A stretch of 64,000 nt of DNA from Petrotoga mobilis SJ95. Its GTDB lineage: Bacteria; Thermotogota; Thermotogae; Petrotogales; Petrotogaceae. Below the pieces are notes generated by a model. The model was not told where the DNA came from. It did not search any database and saw only the letters and a list, made by a program, of their open reading frames with translations. The stretch covers positions 534,501 through 598,500 of the forward strand of contig NC_010003.1 in the NCBI RefSeq assembly GCF_000018605.1, in the 5' to 3' direction. The stretch's first letter is position 1. Each line of letters opens with the position of its first letter. Position numbers and translations under genes: made by a program. Below are positions 58,562-64,000 of this stretch, piece after piece.

Positions 58562-59440
58562 TTGGTGAAAATAGAAAAAGAAAACTCTATATTTAGTTTT
58601 TCTAAAGCAAATACTCCCGTAGCTAAAGTTAAACCTAAAGAGAAAATCTGTATAGAGACCAAAGACGCTTTAAGTGATGAAATAAGATCCGAGAACCAGC
58701 CTTTCGATTCAATAAACTGGGAAAAAGTTAATCCAGCTACAGGTCCTCTTTTCATTGAAGGAGCAAAAGAGGGAGACATTTTAGAAGTCAAGATAGAAAA
58801 TATAAAAATAACTCGAGAGTATGGCGTAATGTTAACGGGCAAAGATATGGGAGTTTTAGGGGATGCTTTTGAACGAAGTTTTATAAAAATAGTGCCAATA
58901 AAAGAAAACAAAGCTTTTTTGTATGACTATGAAATCCCTTTAAGCCCTATGATAGGGGTTATTGGTACCGCTCCTAAAGAAGGAAGTATCCCTTGTGGTA
59001 CACCTGGAGAGCATGGTGGAAACATGGATTGTAATATCATTGGAGAAGGAACTACCGTGTACCTACCTGTACATGTTGAAGGAGCTTTATTTGCTTTAGG
59101 CGATTTACATGCCACTATGGGCGATGGAGAAGTTTGCGTAACAGGTGTCGAAATTCCGGCTGAAGTATCCGTTTCATTCAATATAATAAAAGATAAAAAT
59201 TGGAAATTGCCTATGGTGAAAACTGAAAAAAATATTTATACCTTAGCTTCAAAACCATCTTTAGATGAAGCTTCGATTACAGCCACAAAAAAAATGGTGC
59301 ATTTTTTGAGTCAAGAATACAAATTGAGTAAAGAAAAGGCTATGTTCTTGCTCAGCGCTATCGGAAATCTTCAAATTTGCCAAGTGGTTGATCCTTTAAA
59401 AACCGTGAGAATGGAACTACCGTTAGAATTCCTAAAATAG
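58562..59440 (+). CDS. Acetamidase/formamidase family amidohydrolase
   Basis: A 292-residue amidase of the FmdA_AmdA family, which hydrolyses formamide or acetamide to ammonia and the acid. Typical segments are VNPATGPLFIEGAKEGDILE, PGEHGGNMDCN and LGDLHATMGDGEVCVTGVE. Three codons in a row (GTG, TTG, GTG at 58559-58567) can start; TTG 58562 has the 6-nt spacing from GAGGTG used by its neighbours. The gene lies 31 bp before an AEC transporter. The upstream 180-bp divergent gap is very AT-rich, with no certain promoter. Confidence 0.9.
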   Translation: MVKIEKENSIFSFSKANTPVAKVKPKEKICIETKDALSDEIRSENQPFDSINWEKVNPATGPLFIEGAKEGDILEVKIENIKITREYGVMLTGKDMGVLGDAFERSFIKIVPIKENKAFLYDYEIPLSPMIGVIGTAPKEGSIPCGTPGEHGGNMDCNIIGEGTTVYLPVHVEGALFALGDLHATMGDGEVCVTGVEIPAEVSVSFNIIKDKNWKLPMVKTEKNIYTLASKPSLDEASITATKKMVHFLSQEYKLSKEKAMFLLSAIGNLQICQVVDPLKTVRMELPLEFLK

Positions 59441-59471
59441 ATATTTTTAGCAATAAAAGGAGAGTAATTCA

Positions 59472-60350
59472 GTGACAGCACTTATAAACTTCGTAATAAT
59501 AGCAACCATAGGAAATATATCTAAAAGATTTTTACCTAAAAACACAGGTGAGATTCTAACAACTTTGATAATCAATTTTACACTTCCCATGACTGTATTT
59601 ATAGGAGTAACTTCATCTCAAATAGATTTATCCAAATTATTTTTTGTTCTGATAGGCTTTTTAGGTGGTTTACTGATCTTTTGGGGCGGAAAATTTTTAA
59701 TAAGAACTTTAAAAATCGAAGATGTAAAAATAAGTACCGTAATACTATTAGCTTTTTGTGGATTGAATATAGGACTTTTCATGTACCCTTTGGCAGAGAT
59801 GTTATGGGGGATTGAATCCATAACTTACTTTGCACTTTACGACTTAGGAAACAGTTTTATAGTATTTGGAGTTGGCAAGTCTGTTGCTGAAGGAAAAGGT
59901 GGAAAGTTTCATATTGTAGACCTGTTTGAATTTCCTCCCTTTATAGCTTTAATTATAGCTTTTCTACTAAACGGCGTTAATTTACCTGAATTAATACTTT
60001 CTCCTATGATGGTCATAAAAGATGCCAATAATTTTTTGATAATGTTTTTAGTAGGTTTTTATTTCAATATAGTATCTCTAAAAGCTCACAGAAGGATCTT
60101 AACGATTTCTGTAACCACAAAGTATTTATTGGGGCTTATAGTTTCGTTATTCACTTTACTAATCCCTGTAAGTACAGAACTGCAAAGAATTTCTCTTTTT
60201 CTTTCCCCATTGCTACCAAGTGCAATGATGGCGATCGTTTATTCGGTAAAAAACAACTATGACTCCGAACTCGCTAGCAGTTTCGTGAGTCTGACAACTC
60301 TTATTTCTTTCATAATTGTATTTGTTGTAACAGCGATAATGGGGTTTTGA
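59472..60350 (+). CDS. AEC family transporter
   Basis: A 292-residue membrane protein of the auxin efflux carrier (AEC) family with about ten spans in two repeats. These proteins move organic acids such as malate or malonate, or amino acids. It begins with GTG after AAAAGGAGAG and ends one base before the stop of the convergent hydrolase gene. The pairing with formamidase suggests export or import of the acid or amide involved. Confidence 0.87.
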   Translation: MTALINFVIIATIGNISKRFLPKNTGEILTTLIINFTLPMTVFIGVTSSQIDLSKLFFVLIGFLGGLLIFWGGKFLIRTLKIEDVKISTVILLAFCGLNIGLFMYPLAEMLWGIESITYFALYDLGNSFIVFGVGKSVAEGKGGKFHIVDLFEFPPFIALIIAFLLNGVNLPELILSPMMVIKDANNFLIMFLVGFYFNIVSLKAHRRILTISVTTKYLLGLIVSLFTLLIPVSTELQRISLFLSPLLPSAMMAIVYSVKNNYDSELASSFVSLTTLISFIIVFVVTAIMGF

Positions 60351-61907
60351 TCAAAGTCCCTGGCTTTCCAACCAAAGTGCGATTTGATCGACTACTTTAT
60401 CTTCAAATTTTAATGTTTGGAAGTTGACAAGCTCATGAGCCATATTCTCTATGTAAACTATTTCTAAATCATTTTTCTTTTTCAATTCTTTTTCATATTC
60501 TTTTAAGAGCTCGTAGGGCGTCTTCAAATCTTGTGTGCCATTGATTATTAATAACGGAACATTCATATTCACAAACTTTTCTACCATACTTCGACTAAGC
60601 TCACTCCATCGAATTAAAAATTCTCCACTATAATAATCTAAATATAGCTCGTTTGGGTCTATTTCTCCTTTTTTCATACTTTCATTTACTTTTTTTGCCT
60701 CTGTTAAAACGTCTTCTAACTTTTTTATAACACTATCTAATGAATTGTCAGTATTATGCTTTTTATAATAATTTATTTGATATTCTACTTGGTAAACTAT
60801 TTGATCTGTAATCTCTAGCAAAGCTGGAGAAAGAGTAACAGCAGCAAATACTTCTTCTCCTTCAATTATATAAGGTAAGAAAGAAGCTCCTTGACTGTGA
60901 CCAATAACGATTATTTTTTCTTTATCAACTTCTGGTAGGGTTTTTAAGTATCTTATAGCTGCTTGTGCGTCTTTGATAAACGCCTCCGGCATAACCTTTG
61001 AAAAATTTTGTCCGTTTTTTGCCATGGTGAAATTTCTTTTGTCATATTTTAAAACTATATATCCTTCTTCAACTAGGCCTTCTGAAAGGTGCAAAAAAGG
61101 TGTAAGCGTTCCAATAGTTTCATTTCTGTCAAGTGGGCCTGAACCATGTACCAAGACAATACCGAATGACTTCTTATTTTTATCAACTTCTTTTGGAATC
61201 ATCAGAGAACCTTCCAATTTAAAGCCATCGAAACTGTCAAAAATAATTTCTTTTTCAACGTAATTTTTCGCTTTTTGCTCTTTCTTGTGCATTGTTACTT
61301 CAATTGATTGAGAAGGTATCTCAACCTTAGTGATTTTACCGTCTTGAAAGGCTACATTCTGTGCTAAACCCGAAAACAAAATTACCAAATTTTGAGGATC
61401 TTTATACTCAATTTCCACGTCTAAAATTGCATTGTTCCAGGTTGTCTGGTTTAGAGACAATTGAGGAACAAATGCTGAATATTTACCTTCGGGCAAATTT
61501 TTATAATAAAGGGCGAATATATGGTCTAAAATGAAGTTATTATCTAAAATAATTACGTTTTCTACGTTATAATTTTTTAAATTTATACCGTTGAATTGAT
61601 TTGTGACCTTTTTCCCGTTGTAAGTACTTACCAAAGTTCCTTGCTTTTGATTGTCAACAAAAATCTCTAGTGAATATTCTTGAAATGTCCAAGAATCATC
61701 ATATTTTGTTTCTGAAACAAATTTTAGGGTGTTTTCCCCTATATTTAAAATAGAGGTAGTTTTTCCCAAACAATTAGCTACATCAAACTCCACGATAATA
61801 TTTCCAATCTCTGCATCGTTTTGATAAATATAATACTGATAACTTTCTGAAAAAGCCAGCATAAAGCTAAACATAACCGGTAAAATTAAAACAAAAAACT
61901 TCTTCAC
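60351..61907 (-). CDS. Secreted alpha/beta hydrolase
   Basis: A 518-residue exported protein. The signal peptide is KKFFVLILPVMFSFMLAFS, followed by a beta-rich N-terminal domain of about 200 residues and an alpha/beta hydrolase domain with LVHGSGPLDRNE. The predicted triad is Ser338 in GHSQGASF, Asp460 in NGTQDLKTP and His491 in NMAHEL. The GTG at 61907 sits six bases after GAGGTG; the ATG at 61913 overlaps it. It lies 39 bp after the ABC permease gene. An esterase or peptidase role outside the cytoplasmic membrane is likely. Confidence 0.88.
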   Translation of the reverse strand: MKKFFVLILPVMFSFMLAFSESYQYYIYQNDAEIGNIIVEFDVANCLGKTTSILNIGENTLKFVSETKYDDSWTFQEYSLEIFVDNQKQGTLVSTYNGKKVTNQFNGINLKNYNVENVIILDNNFILDHIFALYYKNLPEGKYSAFVPQLSLNQTTWNNAILDVEIEYKDPQNLVILFSGLAQNVAFQDGKITKVEIPSQSIEVTMHKKEQKAKNYVEKEIIFDSFDGFKLEGSLMIPKEVDKNKKSFGIVLVHGSGPLDRNETIGTLTPFLHLSEGLVEEGYIVLKYDKRNFTMAKNGQNFSKVMPEAFIKDAQAAIRYLKTLPEVDKEKIIVIGHSQGASFLPYIIEGEEVFAAVTLSPALLEITDQIVYQVEYQINYYKKHNTDNSLDSVIKKLEDVLTEAKKVNESMKKGEIDPNELYLDYYSGEFLIRWSELSRSMVEKFVNMNVPLLIINGTQDLKTPYELLKEYEKELKKKNDLEIVYIENMAHELVNFQTLKFEDKVVDQIALWLESQGL

Positions 61908-61946
61908 ATACATCACCTCTTGCAGTTTTTTTAAAAACAATTACTA

Positions 61947-63626
61947 TTATAATTCTCTACTTAGAAGCTGAACGGTTTTTCTTTTTAAATATCTCCATAG
62001 TATTAAGCTAAAAATCAAGAATATGAAGTTTAGAGAGATTAAAATAATATATTGATCGAACAGAGGAACCAATTTATATATCAAGAACCCTACGATTCCT
62101 ACAACTCCAAAAACCAACAATATAGCAAGCAAACCATTTATATTTTGTTTCATCGCCTTCTGTGGATTATCCCAGTTTAAGTATGGTTTTGAAGCATCAA
62201 TAATCATTTGAATTATATTTAGAAACAAATTAAAAATAATCGCTAAGATCATGGCTCCGCAAAATTCATAAAGATTTAGTTTAAAAAGCAATGTCCCAAT
62301 AATTAAACCAGAAACAAAACCTAATGAGCTTATTTGTACAATATGTTTAATTTTGGCCCTTAAAATTTGATCCACATTCACAGGTAGTATTTTCAGTTCT
62401 TTTATCAACCCTCCTTCCCTTGAAAAACATGAGTAAGAAAGACCATTTATAGACGAGGCTAAAGTTGCAACAAAACCAACAATAAATAATTTGTATTGTA
62501 ATATCGTACTTATTATTTCATTACTTAACCCTAATTCCACATTATTGAATATAATACCAAAGACTATCAATATTATTGGAAAGGCCAAAACATTACTAAA
62601 TCCATTGACTGAAAATGAAGGTGTTTTCAAAAAATACAGCCACTCTCTTTTCAATAGAGCTTTGTCTACCGTAGATTCTTTCGTGAAGAAGTTATAAGTT
62701 CCTTGAGTTTTAGATTTTCTAAGTAAAGGCTTTGATTCTATCAGAGAAGAATAATTAGAATAATATAATTTTTCACCAACATACAACGTTAAAATTAATA
62801 GGGATAAATGAAAGCCCAGGAACAATAAAAGCCATGCTAAATTTAAAAAAATGCTACTAGTTAAAGATTTTACGGCTAAAAAAGCAGGGGGATAAATCCT
62901 TGCTAACTTAGTAATGATGCTATCGGGATTGATAGAAATATTAGGTATTTCGTTGCTATTTTGCATATTTATTGAGAAAGTTGACCCTGATAAAAACAAA
63001 TATAAACCAAAGATAACTATAAGAAAAATTGTTGATAAATACAATAGAAGCTCTAGCCTATTAGATTTTTTTAATAATCTTGAAGTGAACAAAGTATAGA
63101 GTAAAACCAAAGTCATTGGAAATACTTGCGAAAAAAGAAAAACAATTATGAATATTAAATAATATAAAAAATTTTGTTTAGTATAAACCCCAAAATAAAT
63201 CAAAGGAGGCAGCAATAATATCAATGAAATAAACATTTGATCTGATAAAATTACAGATAATTTCCCTAAAATAACTTCATAAGGTTTCAAAGGTAAGGTT
63301 AACAAAAGCTTCATGTCTTCATTGATAAATAATTCTCCAATCAGCAGAAAAGCACCTAAGAAGAAGCCAAAAAAACCAGCTAAGACAAAAAAATTTGCCA
63401 GAAATAATGGCTGAATATTCAAGATTGTATAAGTTTCCAAAGTAGTTTTAAGCATGTTGAGGTAGGGAAATGAATAGGCAACAACCGTTGGTACAAGTGC
63501 GCAAAAAATAACTATAAAAGTAATTAAATCACTTTTATTCCTTTTTATAGAGTATTTAGTTTTGGAAATTCCATAGTGCTGATCTAATTTAATCAAGATA
63601 AGAGAAATCAATCTTTTCACTTTCAC
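61947..63626 (-). CDS. ABC-2 type exporter permease
   Basis: A 559-residue membrane protein with roughly twelve hydrophobic segments, consistent with a two-module ABC-2 type permease. GTG 63626 stands seven bases after GAGGTG and lies within the end of the ATPase gene (38-bp overlap). With that ATPase it forms an export complex; cargo is unknown. The secreted hydrolase follows in the same direction. Confidence 0.85.
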   Translation of the reverse strand: MKVKRLISLILIKLDQHYGISKTKYSIKRNKSDLITFIVIFCALVPTVVAYSFPYLNMLKTTLETYTILNIQPLFLANFFVLAGFFGFFLGAFLLIGELFINEDMKLLLTLPLKPYEVILGKLSVILSDQMFISLILLLPPLIYFGVYTKQNFLYYLIFIIVFLFSQVFPMTLVLLYTLFTSRLLKKSNRLELLLYLSTIFLIVIFGLYLFLSGSTFSINMQNSNEIPNISINPDSIITKLARIYPPAFLAVKSLTSSIFLNLAWLLLFLGFHLSLLILTLYVGEKLYYSNYSSLIESKPLLRKSKTQGTYNFFTKESTVDKALLKREWLYFLKTPSFSVNGFSNVLAFPIILIVFGIIFNNVELGLSNEIISTILQYKLFIVGFVATLASSINGLSYSCFSREGGLIKELKILPVNVDQILRAKIKHIVQISSLGFVSGLIIGTLLFKLNLYEFCGAMILAIIFNLFLNIIQMIIDASKPYLNWDNPQKAMKQNINGLLAILLVFGVVGIVGFLIYKLVPLFDQYIILISLNFIFLIFSLILWRYLKRKTVQLLSREL

Positions 63627-64000
63627 TATTTGTCACCTCTAGGAATATTTGCTCCAAACTTTTATCCCCTTTGAGCTTTCTTAGTTCGTTTATAGAACCA
63701 TCAAAGATGATTTTCCCTTTATCAATTATTGCTATTTCATCACAAATTTTTTCTGCAATTTCCATAATATGTGTGGAAAAAAATACTATATTTCCTGCTT
63801 CCACATGTTTTTTCATAAGATTTTTCAGAATAAAAGCTGACTCAGGATCAAGTCCAACAATCGGCTCGTCGAGAATCCAGAACTTTGGGTTGTGAATCAA
63901 CGCAGCAATCAGAGTTAATTTTTGTTTCATTCCATGGGAGTAAGTAGAAATAGGATTACTAATAGAGTTTTCGAGCTTAAAGGTTTTTATCAGCCACTCC
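63589..64000 (-). CDS. ABC exporter ATPase, truncated by window edge
   Basis: The C-terminal 137 residues of an ABC ATPase. It is open to the right edge. The signature reads STYSHGMKQKL, Walker B FWILDEPIVGLDP and the switch His FFSTHIME. The upstream Walker A part lies outside the window. The ATG at 63930 is an internal Met, not the start. It overlaps the permease gene that it energises. Confidence 0.93.
   Translation of the reverse strand, partial: EWLIKTFKLENSISNPISTYSHGMKQKLTLIAALIHNPKFWILDEPIVGLDPESAFILKNLMKKHVEAGNIVFFSTHIMEIAEKICDEIAIIDKGKIIFDGSINELRKLKGDKSLEQIFLEVTNSESEKIDFSYLD

Overview
The window looks like chromosome of an AT-rich thermophilic or fermentative anaerobe of the Thermotogota, most like Petrotoga. 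This is an inference from gene content: NusA and RimP, Liv-type ABC systems, GH1/GH2/GH3 glycosidases and MCPs. The 16S 3' end reads GGATCACCTCCTTT, and most genes carry a matching GAGGTGAT-type ribosome binding site about 6 nt before an ATG, GTG or TTG start.

Layout. 1-11.0 kb (+): sugar and peptide genes. These are a 5'-truncated GH1 beta-glucosidase, a GH3 beta-glucosidase broken by one in-frame TAA, a chemoreceptor, a GH2 beta-mannosidase, a VOC protein, a LacI regulator, an M55 D-aminopeptidase with an apparent ATA start, and MsrA. 11.0-30.7 kb (-): one long co-directional array of 18 genes. In transcription order it encodes an alpha/beta hydrolase, a KAS III-like enzyme, an SDR, a CoA-transferase, a thiolase, a complete Liv-type ABC importer, a chemoreceptor, a second complete Liv-type importer whose LivM is fused to an alpha/beta hydrolase, a regulator with two TetR domains, and another hydrolase. 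I read it as a sense, import and degrade system for an ester or short hydroxy/keto acid: SDR, CoA-transferase and thiolase together would take a 3-hydroxyacid to acetyl-CoA. The substrate is inferred, not shown.

31.0-39.7 kb (+): a divergent amino-sugar operon (NanE-NanK fusion, RpiR regulator, FAD oxidoreductase, sugar ABC importer, a decayed small gene, DUF4127). The 400-bp divergent spacer has a good promoter on each strand and a 36-nt near-perfect palindrome between them. 39.7-43.2 kb: a coding remnant, an IS110-family element with a candidate bridge RNA, then rimP-nusA. 43.2-48.2 kb (-): a 16S-tRNA-Ala-23S-5S operon with tandem promoters, processing stems, and a terminator shared back to back with nusA.

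48.2-64 kb: a PLP decarboxylase, tRNA-Leu(CAG), an fRMsr-type GAF protein, a CoA-type Nudix hydrolase, a glycerate kinase with a GntP permease, a diguanylate cyclase, a PP-loop ATPase, a PAS-EAL phosphodiesterase with a degenerate GGDEF, a formamidase with an AEC transporter, a secreted hydrolase, and an ABC-2 exporter running off the right edge.

The most unusual features are the dual-importer array with its transporter-hydrolase fusion and tandem TetR regulator, the bridge-RNA candidate, the two MCPs sharing about 1.3 kb of near-identical inverted sequence, and the nonsense-interrupted GH3 gene.
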